The notes: generated by a model from the letters alone, not told the origin. DNA of 64,000 nucleotides from Symbiodinium natans (GCA_905221605.1 CAJNDS010001247.1:576995-640994); one strand, 5' to 3'. Counted from the first letter of the stretch, positions 42,608 through 52,178 are shown. A program made the numbers and translations.

Positions 42608-43274
42608 TACAGCGCACACGCAACAGATGGCCCAAGGTATCGATCCCGAAGCCTGCAACGACCCAAAAGCACCGAATCAGCAAAGCCCTGAAAGCCAGGG
42701 GCAGCTCTCTAAGTTCGGGGCCCCAAACCCTCAACCCTCAACCCTCAACCCTTAACCCTAAACCCTAAACCCTAAAACCTAAACCCTAAACCCTAAACCC
42801 TTCTTGGGTACGGGCACCCTTATAATAAGCACCCACAGAAGGGACCCTAAATTTAGAGAGCTGCTCTCAGAGCAAAGCTTGGAAAGCACAGCCTACATGG
42901 TGTTGGGGGTAAGTTTGGGGTAAGGGCAGGCGGTTGCGAGTGCTTGGAGTTTAGGGTTTAGGGTTTAGGGTTTAGGGTTTAGGGTTTAGGGTTTGGGGTT
43001 TGGGGTTTAGGGTTCAGGGTTCAGGGTGCTGCCTTACTTGGACCCTCAGGTAGAAAACACTCTACATATACCTTAGACACCCTCAACGAAACGTTCATTT
43101 TTAGAGCCCTCGAACAACTTATACAAAGCCTTCATTGCCAGCCAAACACTAAACCCCAAACCCGAAACCCTAAACCCTAAACCCTAGACCCTAAACCCTA
43201 AACCCTAAAGAGCTGAAGCCGCTGGGGCATCTTGCCTGGCTCTGCGCAGATCACCTGGCTGCTCGGATGGGCGA

Positions 43275-43400
43275 GCTTAGGGTTTAGGGTTTAGGGTTTA
43301 GGGTTTAGGGTTTAGGGTTTAGGGTTTAGGGTTTAGGGTTTAGAGTTTAGAGTTTAGGGTTTCGGGTTTCGGGTTTAGGGTTTAGGGTTCTTAACACCCC
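43275..43400 (+). repeat. TTTAGGG array with TTTCGGG patch
   Basis: About 11 canonical units followed by TTTAGAG and TTTCGGG variants. Confidence 0.95.
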
Positions 43401-43485
43401 AAAGCCCTCAACCCTGAACCCTAAACTTGCACACAGGCCTTTGCCAATCAAGATTGCATGCGGGTTCACTCAGTAGTATAGGAGC

Positions 43486-43657
43486 TGGGATGTCCCCCTA
43501 AGTACTAACAGTCCTTAATCGGGATTACAGTACCCCCCCCCCCCCCCTAAACCATAGACCCTAAACCCCAAATCCTGAACCCTAAACCCCAAACCCTAAA
43601 CCCTAAACCCCGACTATGATCCCTATTTAGGCCTGTTGGTATAAGCGGGAACATTGC
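43486..43657. mobile_element. Family B hairpin interrupted by a CCCTAAA array
   Basis: Left arm TGGGATGTCCCCCTAAGTAC, AACAGTCCTTAATCGGGATT, ACAGTA. Then a 15-C run passes into CCCTAAA-type repeats (43,546-43,611). The right arm follows: GACTATGATCCCTATTTAGG, CCTGTTGGTATAAGCGGGAA, CATTGCA. In the uninterrupted copies at 51,801 and 52,179 the corresponding loop is a simple CCCC-TACTATAA or GGGGGTATGATAATCCC stretch. Confidence 0.75.
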
Positions 43658-44054
43658 ACAGGGGGGGGTTCAAAAGCCCTAACAGTCCATGAGTCGCTTA
43701 AGTGATCCCTTCGGGATTTTGGGGTCCAAAAGGGTTTAGGGCGGCTTAGGGTCTAAACTCAGTTGCCGAGTTCATAATCAAGCCCAAGAAAGGGTACCCT
43801 GTCACCCTATAGGGGATTCCAGTATCCCAAGAAGTGTAAAGTGTACAGCTACTAAGTAAAAGAGTTGAGGGCTGAGGGAACACTAAACAGTAAACCCTAA
43901 ACCATAAACCCTAAACAGTAAACCCTGAACCCTGAACCCTAAACCCTAAACCCTAAACCCTAAACCCTAAGCCCTAAAAAACACCCTGAGCCCGGCACGG
44001 CCGACGTTCCTGGTCTGGCCCCAAGCGCCCCGGGATCCTGGAGAAAAGAAAGAG

Positions 44055-44190
44055 GGGTTCAGGGTTCAGGGTTCAGGGTTCAGGGTTCAGGGTTTAGGGT
44101 TTAGGGTTTAGGGTTTAGGGTTTAGGGTTTAGGGTTTAGGGTTTAGGGTTTTTACGGTTTAGGGCTTAGGGCTTAGGGTTTAGGACAACA
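44055..44190 (+). repeat. TTCAGGG then TTTAGGG array
   Basis: Five TTCAGGG units, about nine TTTAGGG units, then CTTAGGG variants. Confidence 0.95.
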
Positions 44191-44204
44191 AAAGCTAAGC
44201 CCTA

Positions 44205-44339
44205 CTTGCAGGTTCATGGTACTTAGTAACCCAATTATCACTGTATTTATAACCCAACTAATCGGGTATACTGTAGGGGCTGCTAAGTGGCTGATAACTA
44301 CACTTATGATTGGGTTACTAAGTAGCCTGAACCTCCAAG
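44205..44339. mobile_element. Hairpin element, family A, inserted at TA of a telomeric unit
   Basis: CTTGCAGGTTCATGGTACTT with AGTAACCCAATTATC on the left; GATTGGGTTACTAAGTAGCC with TGAACCTCCAAG on the right. Both ends are bordered by TA (44,203-44,204, 44,340-44,341). Removing the element and one TA rejoins AAGCCC-TA-AACC, a telomere-like heptamer junction. Confidence 0.8.
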
Positions 44340-44669
44340 TAAACCATAAAACCCTAAACCACACAAGAAGGTGGACGGCGCGAGCGACATAACTAGTCAC
44401 GCCCCAGTTTCGCAGAAGTAGGGTGAAGGGGTTAGGTTTCAAGATTCAGAGTGTATTTCTTAGGGTTCGTCCAACATCAAACCCAAAGCCCTGAAGCCTT
44501 AACGCCGAAAGACTCAAGACCAAACCCGAAGGCTTCCAGAAACCCTAAACCCTAAACCCTAAATCCTAAACCCCAAACGCTAAACTCTACAGTGGCCTGG
44601 ACAGGGAGCTCCATACGCAGAAGGGCCGGTTGAGCCGTGCCTCTTGCTTTTTGGGAAGCTGGCTGCCGG

Positions 44670-44820
44670 GTTTAAGGTTCAGGGTTCAGGGTTCAGGGTT
44701 CAGGGTTCAGGGTTTAGGGTTTAGGGTTTAGGGTTTAGGGTTTAGGGTTTAGGGTTTAGGGTTTAGGGTTTAGGGTTTAGGGTTTAGAGTTTAGGGTTTA
44801 GGGTTTAGGGTTTAGGGCAC
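44670..44820 (+). repeat. TTCAGGG then TTTAGGG array
   Basis: Five TTCAGGG units followed by about 16 TTTAGGG units, the same two-part order as at 44,055. Confidence 0.95.
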
Positions 44821-45077
44821 AGTTTAGGGCTGAGTCAACATTTTCTGGTGCGCAGCGCCGAAGCACTGTCCAGCAGTGGTCTATCCAGAAAAACCCATGA
44901 ACCCTCAACTCTGCAAAGGGTTTAGGGTTTAGGGTTTAGGGCTTAGGGCTTAGGGTTTAGGGTTTAGGGTTTAGGGTTTAGGGTTTAGGGCTTATCGGCG
45001 CTCAGCTCGAAATGCACATTCCGAACAACGTCACTTCAACGCCACTCGGATCTGGTTGCAAGCCCGACTTTGCCTCA

Positions 45078-45169
45078 ACCCTAAACCCTAAACCCTAAAC
45101 CCTAAACCCTAAACCCTAAACCCTAAACCCTAAACCCTAAACCCTAAACCCTGAACCCTGAACCCTGAA
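45078..45169 (-). repeat. CCCTAAA then CCCTGAA array
   Basis: About ten CCCTAAA units and three CCCTGAA units. This mirrors the TTCAGGG/TTTAGGG arrangement of the two arrays upstream. Confidence 0.95.
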
Positions 45170-45635
45170 CTGATTCTCCATTGGTACTACATATAGCCCC
45201 TAAACCCTACACCCTAAACCCGAAACTCTGTGCAGCAGCAGTGAGACCATCTCCAGTCAGTCTCGTCAACTCTTTCACGCTTTGAAAGCAGCTGTGAAAG
45301 GCATACTTAGGGTTTAGGTTTTAGGGTTTAGGGTTTAGGGAATCCTTTCGCAGCTCTTGCGCGTGTCAATCACTCTCTGCTCGAGAGCCCGGCGACAAGT
45401 GTCAAGCGAAAACAAAGGGAGAGTCGTGCGCGAATCCAGTACCAGAAGCACTCATTCGTGCAACTGGCGTAAGGGTACCAGAAAGACATGAACATGCAGC
45501 CGGTCATGCCTGCGAGTATGTGCAAGACTGTGCGACAATGATGCGCTCCCAAAGAAACGCATGTCCATCAAGGCTGCTGCAAAGCCTAAACCCTTAACCC
45601 TTAACCCTTAACCCTACCCTAAACCCTACAGGAGA

Positions 45636-45686
45636 GGACGCTGTGGACGCTTGTTTCTTGTGTTACATACAAGCGTCCACAGCGTT
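45636..45686. repeat. Left TIR folded into a terminal hairpin
   Basis: The left TIR (45,636-45,654) is followed after 14 bp by its own inverted copy ACAAGCGTCCACAGCG (45,669-45,684). The left end therefore carries two opposed TIR copies, whereas the right end has one. Each TIR also contains GGACGC twice. Confidence 0.85.
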
Positions 45687-45706
45687 ATTTTTGAACAGCC
45701 CACCCC

Positions 45707-46091
45707 AATTATTAATATTATTAATAATTGCGGGCCTGCTCGTAAGAATAAGATTGCCCCAGGGAATTTCTTCCGAGCACCCTCCTCACCACCCACCATT
45801 ATTAATATTATTAATAATGGGTGGTGGCGAGGGGAGATGCTCGGAAGAACTTCCCTGAGGCAATCTTATTCTTACGAGCAGGGCCAGGATTATTAATATT
45901 ATTAATAATTGGGGGCCTGCTCGTAAGAATAAGATTGCCCCAGGGAATTTCTTCCGAGCACCCTCCTCACCACACACCATTATTAATATTATTAATAATG
46001 GGTGGTGGCGAGGGGAGATGCTCGGAAGAAATTCCCTGAGGCAATCTTATTCTTACGAGCAGGGCCCGGATTATTAATATTATTAATAATT
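45707..46091. repeat. Tandem 181 bp repeat made of nested palindromes
   Basis: Five AT palindromes, each about 21-23 bp and containing ATTATTAATATTATTAATAAT, are centred near 45,718, 45,808, 45,899, 45,989 and 46,080. Between them GC-rich arms (GCCTGCTCGTAAGAATAAGA and its inverse, CGAGCACCCTCCTCACCACC and its inverse) alternate orientation. Every unit is thus a near-perfect palindrome with period 181 bp, present just over twice. Strong cruciform potential. The ORFs here are repeat by-products. Confidence 0.92.
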
Positions 46092-46169
46092 GGGGGCCTG
46101 TCTGTATGAAATAAAGTATTTTATTGAACCCCTAAACTGAACCTTAGAGTAGGGCCGCTATCGCCCTGA

Positions 46170-46220
46170 GGTATCTCGGCTGCAGATTGGCGAGACTTGG
46201 CTTGCGGATACATGTGCAAA
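46170..46220 (+). repeat. Subterminal direct repeat, left copy
   Basis: GGTATCTCGGCTGCAGATTG ... GACTTGGC ... GATACATGTGCAAA corresponds in the same orientation to 48,027-48,083. Subterminal repeats of this sort are typical transposase-binding candidates. A TA microsatellite follows at 46,226-46,245. Confidence 0.7.
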
Positions 46221-46346
46221 TATATGTGTATATATATATATATATTTATGTATACATAGATTCCAGTAAATCCAGCTAAAATATCTGAATGAGTATGAAA
46301 TCCTTGATGAGTGAGTTCTGATTCCGAACGCGTGTCCCATTGCTGA

Positions 46347-46370
46347 CATCTTCCCCCTTCTATCTCCAGC
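46347..46370 (+). promoter_or_regulatory. Candidate 3' splice acceptor before the transposase frame
   Basis: The pyrimidine-rich stretch CATCTTCCCCCTTCTATCTC ending in CAG lies just after an in-frame TGA (46,344-46,346) and just before the long frame becomes codingly plausible (GATGAGGAGAGTAGAGTG...). The frame has no ATG until 46,509, so an upstream exon supplying the start is plausible. Unverified. Confidence 0.4.
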
Positions 46371-46385
46371 GATGAGGAGAGTAGA

Positions 46386-47699
46386 GTGCCCGTACCAGAC
46401 CCAGCGGCTTTACCCGTCGCATGCGTGAAGCCACCTCGGCGCCTTGGTACCTTCAACATCCCCGGTGCTAAGCGGCGTCTGACCGGGAAAACATCCTTGC
46501 CCCCTCCCATGGCGGAGTCAGATGCGGGTAACCATGGCACGGCTTCAGCCTCATCTACCGACATCAAGGAGCCGAACACGGAGGAGGACGATCCAGATGA
46601 AGCGCGCTACAACCTCGTGACCGTCGGTAAGGAGACACTGAACTGCATGTCACTGGATGAAATGAAACAGTGTGGGGCACTGTTCATCACTTCCAAGACC
46701 GCCTTCAGCTTCTCGTACCTGGAGATGACATACATTCGCCTCCTTCGTGGTAAGCTTGCACCTGGGCAGGAAAGCTCTATCCTACACATCTACCACTCTG
46801 AGGATACCAGGATGCCTACATCCCGACGACTTCGTGAGTTCTTGCTGCACGCTCTAGAAGCCTACGCCGTTGCCAAACGTACTCCGTCGGTTGCGGTTCA
46901 GTTCAACATGAGCTATCCAGCGAGCGCAGTTACCAAGGTTGGAAAGGTCATCACGTTCCCATGCCCAGATGCAGTCAATGCTATTTCCTTTGATGGCCAC
47001 TTTGGTATCCATCGCACATTGTCCAAGTGGGACGCCCCTCGTGACACCAAGCTCAAAGGCTATCCTCGGCAGAAGGTGTTGCGGGAAGATGAGCGGAGCT
47101 GCTCATGCAGAAGGAAGGACGCAAAACGTCTTGTCCTACCTCAGCGGACGGCGGGGTGGCACTTTGCCGTTGATCCCGATTCGAGGCGCATCTTGGGGGC
47201 GGTGGAGCACATACAGAACGAGTGCAACAAGGATAAGGTTCGTCTCCTCAAGACTGTGATGCATATGCCGGGCATCCACGCGGATCTTCTGATCCATGAT
47301 GACATCTGCCACTTCCAGCCCTTTGTCACGAAGCACCACGCTCAGGCATTCGCCGGGATTAAGTTTTGGGTGATTGATGCATTTCATTGTCCCAACCACA
47401 CGTGTGATAAATGCGTCTGGTCCACCGCGGAAAAGCGCCGGTGTAAGAGCGTTAGAACGAACGTCTCAGAGAGTGTGAACGCCTGGGTGAGAAGCCTCAA
47501 TTTTTTCTTGAAAAGCCTGAGACCACTCTCGCACATCTTCTGGATGGAGGAGATGGGCACATTCTATAACTCCAACTTGCAGTCCGTGCCAGTACGGATT
47601 AATCAGAGGACGAATGTGCTGGGGCGTGCGAAGCGTGTCCTCAAGAAGCCGGCCGCTCGTAAGGTCTGGAAAAGACCGTCGATCTTGAAGAGATCGTAA
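46386..47699 (+). CDS. KDZ-like DDE transposase (5' end uncertain)
   Basis: Open frame of 437 codons, by far the best coding region in the window. A DDE/D nuclease-like triad can be read: D203 in the motif SFDGHFG, D305 (or D306) in LLIHDDICHF, and E362 in VSESVNAW. A cysteine-histidine cluster CPNHTCDKC (residues 335-343) lies between the second Asp and the Glu, as in Kyakuja-Dileera-Zisupton-type transposases, where Cys/His residues sit before the catalytic Glu. Cys-Ser-Cys-Arg-Arg-Lys follows the first Asp at a distance. The C-terminus (about 410-437) is strongly basic, plausibly DNA-binding or nuclear-targeting. The listed start is GTG, unusual for a eukaryote; the first ATG is residue 42 (46,509). 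The frame is open back to about 46,347, where a splice-acceptor-like site lies, so the N-terminus may come from an upstream exon. The role would be cut-and-paste mobilisation of the surrounding element. The family call is by motif only; another DDE superfamily is possible. Confidence 0.7.
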   Translation: MPVPDPAALPVACVKPPRRLGTFNIPGAKRRLTGKTSLPPPMAESDAGNHGTASASSTDIKEPNTEEDDPDEARYNLVTVGKETLNCMSLDEMKQCGALFITSKTAFSFSYLEMTYIRLLRGKLAPGQESSILHIYHSEDTRMPTSRRLREFLLHALEAYAVAKRTPSVAVQFNMSYPASAVTKVGKVITFPCPDAVNAISFDGHFGIHRTLSKWDAPRDTKLKGYPRQKVLREDERSCSCRRKDAKRLVLPQRTAGWHFAVDPDSRRILGAVEHIQNECNKDKVRLLKTVMHMPGIHADLLIHDDICHFQPFVTKHHAQAFAGIKFWVIDAFHCPNHTCDKCVWSTAEKRRCKSVRTNVSESVNAWVRSLNFFLKSLRPLSHIFWMEEMGTFYNSNLQSVPVRINQRTNVLGRAKRVLKKPAARKVWKRPSILKRS

Positions 47700-47797
47700 T
47701 CCAGTCTTCTCCCATCGTCGCAACACCTTCTGCGTATCCTGTGATCGTAATCCAATCTTCTCCCATCGTCGCACCGCCTTGTGCGTATCCAGTAAGG
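47692..47797 (+). repeat. 51 bp direct repeat across the transposase stop codon
   Basis: GATCGTAATCCAGTCTTCTC ... GCGTATCC is repeated with period 51 bp (starts 47,692 and 47,743). The first copy contains the TAA that ends the frame. Confidence 0.85.
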
Positions 47798-47954
47798 AGT
47801 AGTCTGTAAGCTGTCGTCAGGTAGCGTCACTGTAGCGTCGATGATCGGAGTAATGGGGACATCCCGAGGATATAGATTTCCTCACTGTGAGTAGCTGGGG
47901 CAAAGCAAAATGAAAAAGACCTGTGCTTGAGGGTGGGTCGGCTGAGCTTACACG

Positions 47955-47985
<31 letters not shown>

Positions 47986-48026
47986 TGACGTCCTTCCTGT
48001 TAGTCTTTTTATGCTTATGCATCCAA

Positions 48027-48083
48027 GGTACCTCGGCTGCAACTGGTTGTGACTTGGCATCTGGGTGATACACTCGCACAAAA
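48027..48083 (+). repeat. Subterminal direct repeat, right copy
   Basis: GGTACCTCGGCTGCAACTGG ... GACTTGGC ... GATACACTCGCACAAA pairs with 46,170-46,220. It lies about 40-110 bp inside the right TIR, after a (TA)n tract at about 47,955-47,982. Confidence 0.7.
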
Positions 48084-48146
48084 AAAAAACATGTAAAACA
48101 ATAGCCACAACTCTACCACAGACAAGCGTCCACAGCGTCCCCCTCC

Positions 48147-48331
48147 CAAACCCTAAACCCTAAACCCTAAACCCTAAACGCTAAACCCTAAACCCTAAAC
48201 CCTAAACCCTAAACCCTAAACCCTAAACCCTAAACCCTAAGCCCTAAACCCTAAACCCTAAGCCCTAAACCCTAAACCCTAAACCCTAAATCCCAAACCC
48301 TAAACCCTAAACCCTAAACCCTAAACCCAAA
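48147..48331 (-). repeat. CCCTAAA array on the right flank of the transposon
   Basis: About 26 units starting within two or three bases of the transposon end, with a few CCCTAAG and CCCAAA variants. Confidence 0.95.
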
Positions 48332-48929
48332 CCTAATGCCCAACCTGCAGAGCATGCGTGCGCGCGTCGGCACATACTCAAGAGCGTCAAGCGATCTGAT
48401 CGAACCCAGCGAGGAAGGCAGCCACCCTCTTGTGGTCTTGGGCTGCTTGGGGCTGAGGAGACTGGGGTTTAGGGGTTTAGGGTTTAGGGGTTATAGGGCT
48501 TAGGGTTTAGGGTTTAGGGTTTAGGCTTTAGGGTTTAGGGTTTAGGGTTTGGAGGCTTAGGGGTCTTTGCGGGCTTTTGAGGTGACTGCGGCTTGCGTCG
48601 GGGTCCGGCTTGTTGGGCAGCGTATCTTCAAAGAACCCCGAGCCCGAGATCTCTGCAACGAATGCCGACTGGGATGCAGCGACATTGTAGGGTGAGCGAT
48701 GGCGAAATTGAAACCTTGAAACCCTGAAAAAAAAAACACCCAAATGAGAACCCTACATCAAAACCTAAAAGCCCAAACCCAAAGTTAAGACCTTGACACT
48801 AGAACCCTTCTCCGCTAGGGCTCCGGCGTGGCCGGGAGGGGCAGCGGGTGATCACCCGCTGCTTGATGCTGTGCTGCACCTGCCGCGCAGGTCGGGTGTA
48901 AGTTCTCAGGGTTTAGGGTTTAGGGGTTC

Positions 48930-49145
48930 AGGGGTTAGGGTTTAGGGTTTAGAGTTTAGGGTTAGGGCTTAGGGCTTGGGGCATAGGGCTTAGGGCTTTA
49001 GGGCTTAGGGCTTAGGGCTTGGGGCTTAGGGCTTAGGGCTTAGGGCTTAGAGTTTAGGGTTTAGGGTTTAGGGTGTAGGGTTTAGGGTTTAGGGTATTAG
49101 GGTTTAGGGTTTAGGGTTTGGGGTTTAGGGTTTAGGGTTTAGGGC
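48930..49145 (+). repeat. CTTAGGG and TTTAGGG array
   Basis: Irregular start, about ten CTTAGGG/CTTGGGG units, then TTTAGGG units. Confidence 0.9.
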
Positions 49146-50429
49146 CCCGAGTTTAGGAGTGGGTGCAGGTTGCCTGGGATGTACCAAGTCTGAGGCTGCA
49201 ATCCGAGGTTCTTCTGAATCAGGCTCCAAGTCTCTCGGCGGGTGCCGCAAGAACTCCAAACCCGCACGGGCCCTTGACTGGAAACCCTTACGTACCACTT
49301 AGATACCCAAGGGCCCTATACTTCAGAACCCCCCAAAGAAGACCATGTACCTTCCCATAGAAAAACCTGAAGCCCAAAGCCCCAAAGCCCCAAAGCCCAA
49401 AGCCCAAAGCCCCAAGCCCCAAGCCCTAACCCTAAACCCTAAACCCTAAACCCCCAAACCCTAAACCCCTAAACCCTAAGCCCTAAACCCTAACCCTGAA
49501 CCCTAAACCCTGAACCCTGAACCCGAAACCCTAAACCCTAAACCCCAAGCGCCTCGATGACGGGTACATCCTCGGGCACCACAGGCGGAGGCTCGCGGCA
49601 CCAAGTCGATCTCCGGGCCACCTGCAGGGGTTTAGGGTTTAGGGTTTAGGGTTTAGGGGTTTAGGGTTTAGGGTTTAGGGTTTAGGGTTTGGGGCTTAGG
49701 GTTTAGGGCTTAGGGTTTAGGGTTTAGGGTTTAGGGTCTAAGATTAGGGTTTCGGGTTCCAGATATGGTACAGGTTTAGGGCTTACAGCCTATGGTTTGG
49801 GAAGCCCAAACCCTAAACCCAAAACCCGAAACCCTAAACCCTACGGTGTCCGAAGTGCCTAGACCCTTAAAGACCCCAAGAGCTCCAAAAGCCTCAAAGC
49901 AGAAAAATCCTGAAAACGCCACGCCGTCCACACCCTCAAGCTCTTTCGTCTCAGTGTCTGATGTTCGTGGAGTCTGTCCCATGCCTCCATCACATCGGCA
50001 GCCTTTTTTCCCATTTTGTAAATCCTCTGAGCACGTCGGAGGAAAGCAATGACTTGATGAGTGCGTCGACCAGAGACAGGCCAGCTTTCACAGAAGCGTT
50101 GAACACATGGAGCAAGCAGCAGCTGGGAATGTACAGAGAGCCAGCAAGCTGAAACCGGAAACCCTACACCCCAAACCTTAAACCCAAATGCCTGAACTAC
50201 GGGCCCAAATGCGCAAACCCTCAACCATAAACCCGAAATCCTACACTCCAAAAGCCCAAACCCGAATCCCCAAGGCACCCACATGCCAGGGCCCCTAAGC
50301 CCCGAACCCACTAGTGCCTTTACGGTTTAGGGCCTGTAAGTTTAGGGTTTCAAGTTTAGGGGATTTGCCTAAACGCCAACACAATACATGCCCTGTTGGG
50401 GGTCTCTACCTTGGTTTAGGGTACAAAAA

Positions 50430-50690
50430 CAGGCCCATAAAGACCCTAAACTCTAAACCCAAAACGCTGAATCCTAAACGCTAAACCCTAAACCCTAAAC
50501 ACTAACCCTAAACCCTAAACCCTAAACCCTAAACCCTAAACCCTAAACCCTAAACCCTAAAGCCTAAAGCCTAAAGCCTAAAGCCTAAAGCCTAAAGCCG
50601 AAAGCCTAAAGCCTAAAGCTTAAAGCCTAAAGCCTAAACCCTAACCCTAACCCTAAACCCTAAACCCTAAACCCTAAACCCCAAAACAGA
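50430..50690 (-). repeat. CCCTAAA array with AAAGCCT patch
   Basis: About ten CCCTAAA units, then about eleven homogeneous AAAGCCT heptamers (50,556-50,635), then CCCTAAA again. The GCCT substitution clearly spread by local tandem duplication. Confidence 0.93.
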
Positions 50691-50744
50691 CCTACGGCAC
50701 GCTGCACCGTGCCTCCCTCGCCGCTGCCGAATCAGGCTCCTCTG

Positions 50745-51110
50745 GACTGGGTTTGGGGTTTGGGGTTTGGGGTTTGGGGGTTGGGGGTTGGGGTTTGGGG
50801 TTTGGGGTTTGGGGTTTGGTGTTTGAGGTTTAGGGTTTAGGGTTTAGGGTTTAGGGTTTAGGGTTTAGGGTTTAGGGTTTAGGGTTTAGGGTTTAGGCTT
50901 TAGGGTTTAGGGTTTAGGGTTTAGGGTTTAGGGTTTGGGATTTGGGGTTTGGGGTTTAGGGTTTAGGGTTTAGGGTTTAGGGTTTGGGGTTTGGGGTTTG
51001 GGGTTTGGGGTTTCGGGTTTGGGGTTTGTGGTTTGGGGTTTGGGGTTTAGGCTTTGGGGTTTAGGGTTTAGCATTTGGGGTTTAGGGTTTGGGGTTTAGG
51101 TTTGGATTTC
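50745..51110 (+). repeat. Alternating TTTGGGG and TTTAGGG blocks
   Basis: TTTGGGG (50,745-50,820), TTTAGGG (about 50,830-50,935), TTTGGGG, TTTAGGG, then TTTGGGG again. Block-wise alternation rather than random mixing. Confidence 0.93.
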
Positions 51111-51800
51111 GGAGTTTTGTGGCTGAAAGCTTAGGGCGAGGGATCCCGGGCTTGGGTTTACATAGATTTGAGTTCGGGGTTTGGGGTGTAGGGTTTGGGG
51201 CTTGGGGTTGCGGGCTTGGGGTTTTGGATAGCAGGGCTTTGGGTTCAGGATTTACACGTTCAGGTTTTTGTTGTTTGCTGGGGGGAGGCAACCCCTCCCA
51301 AAAATATTAAAACCTCTTCTCTCAGGTGGCCGATGAAAGTGGGGGGGGTGACTCAGCATACAGGGTTTAGGGTTTAGGGTTTAGGGTTTAAGGTTTAGGG
51401 ATTAGGGATAGGACCACGTGGGTGGCCCCTGAAGTTGAACTTCTTGCGACATACGGCCTGTTCACGAGATGACCTTTGGAGCCGTTTGTTCGCAGATAAA
51501 ACACGTCTTGCTTTGGAGTTTAGGGTTTAGGGTTTAGGGTTTAGGGTTTAGGGTTTAGGGTTTAGGGCAACCTCCGACAGAAGGCTTCGGCTCATGAAGC
51601 CCACCCCCCTCAACCCAAACCCGGCAACCCCTGAACCCCCTGAACCCTAAACCCTAAACCCTAAACCCTAAACCCTAAACCCTAAACCCTAAACCCTAAA
51701 CCCTAAACCCTACACCAAGTAGCTTTACGTTAATAGCCCAGGAACCATCTTGCAATAAGGGTACCCTGGTTTTGGATCGTTACGTTCTACAAGAACCCAC

Positions 51801-51897
51801 TTGGGATGCTCCCCTTATACTGGCAGTCCTTGGGAGTAGAATAGGGGGTATGATAATCCCGAATAAGGACTGCTAGCTTATGGGGGAACATCCCAAG
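51801..51897. mobile_element. Hairpin element, family B, intact
   Basis: TTGGGATGCTCCCCTTATAC on the left, TATGGGGGAACATCCCAA on the right; inner arms GCAGTCCTT and AAGGACTGC, with GGGGGTATGATAATCCC in the loop. Confidence 0.78.
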
Positions 51898-52178
51898 AAC
51901 CCAGAACCAACTTTAGGGTTTAGGGTTTAGGGTTTAGGGCCGACCCTGGCGGTGTGTTGGATGGGTTTGGGGGTAGGGGGGGTCGGTGCACAATTTTTTC
52001 GTGGAGGACCGCGCCACCCGCACAGCGTAAACAGGCGGTTCAGCACAGGGGGGTAGGGGCGCCCTCAGCGTTTTCGGCACCCCCCCGCACCCCCCCCCCG
52101 GTTTAGGGTATAGGGTTCCACTGGACTACCAAGTTGCAAGCCCCTTGGAGCCCAACACCCCAAACAAGCCCTGAAAGA

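Larger units (their letters stand above)
38070..45630. repeat. Mosaic of telomere-like arrays and hairpins, part 5
   Basis: Arrays not listed separately include 38,716-38,798, 39,250-39,400, 39,690-39,760, 39,825-39,930, 40,509-40,590, 40,796-40,880, 41,053-41,190, 41,287-41,375, 41,735-41,800, 42,720-42,800, 42,945-43,025, 43,146-43,210, 43,870-43,980, 44,550-44,590, 44,915-44,995 and 45,310-45,340. A CTC trinucleotide run is at 41,813-41,845, and a C/A homopolymer pair near 39,172-39,196. Confidence 0.9.
45631..48145 (+). mobile_element. DNA transposon with KDZ-like transposase, inside a telomeric array
   Basis: A ~2.5 kb element bounded by inverted ends: GGACGCTGTGGACGCTTGT at 45,636-45,654 and its exact reverse complement at 48,122-48,140. 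The match can be extended outward with one gap (GGAG / CTCC). It lies between CCCTAAA-type repeats on both sides (about 45,588-45,630 and 48,147-48,331), so the target was probably a telomere-like array. Repetitive flanks prevent a unique target-duplication call. In order: a left-end hairpin, tandem 181 bp palindromes, a subterminal direct repeat, the transposase frame, a duplicated block over its stop codon, a TA microsatellite, the second subterminal repeat and the right TIR. The complete structure suggests a fairly recent, possibly autonomous copy. Confidence 0.8.

Noticed and set aside
45707-46091. Regularly spaced palindromes resembling a CRISPR array
   Set aside because: The spacers are themselves inverted copies of each other rather than unique, the unit is 181 bp, and the context is a eukaryotic transposon.
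46607-47774. Minus-strand and alternate-frame ORFs of 60-106 codons over the transposase
   Set aside because: Shadow frames of the 437-codon plus-strand frame, without motifs of their own.
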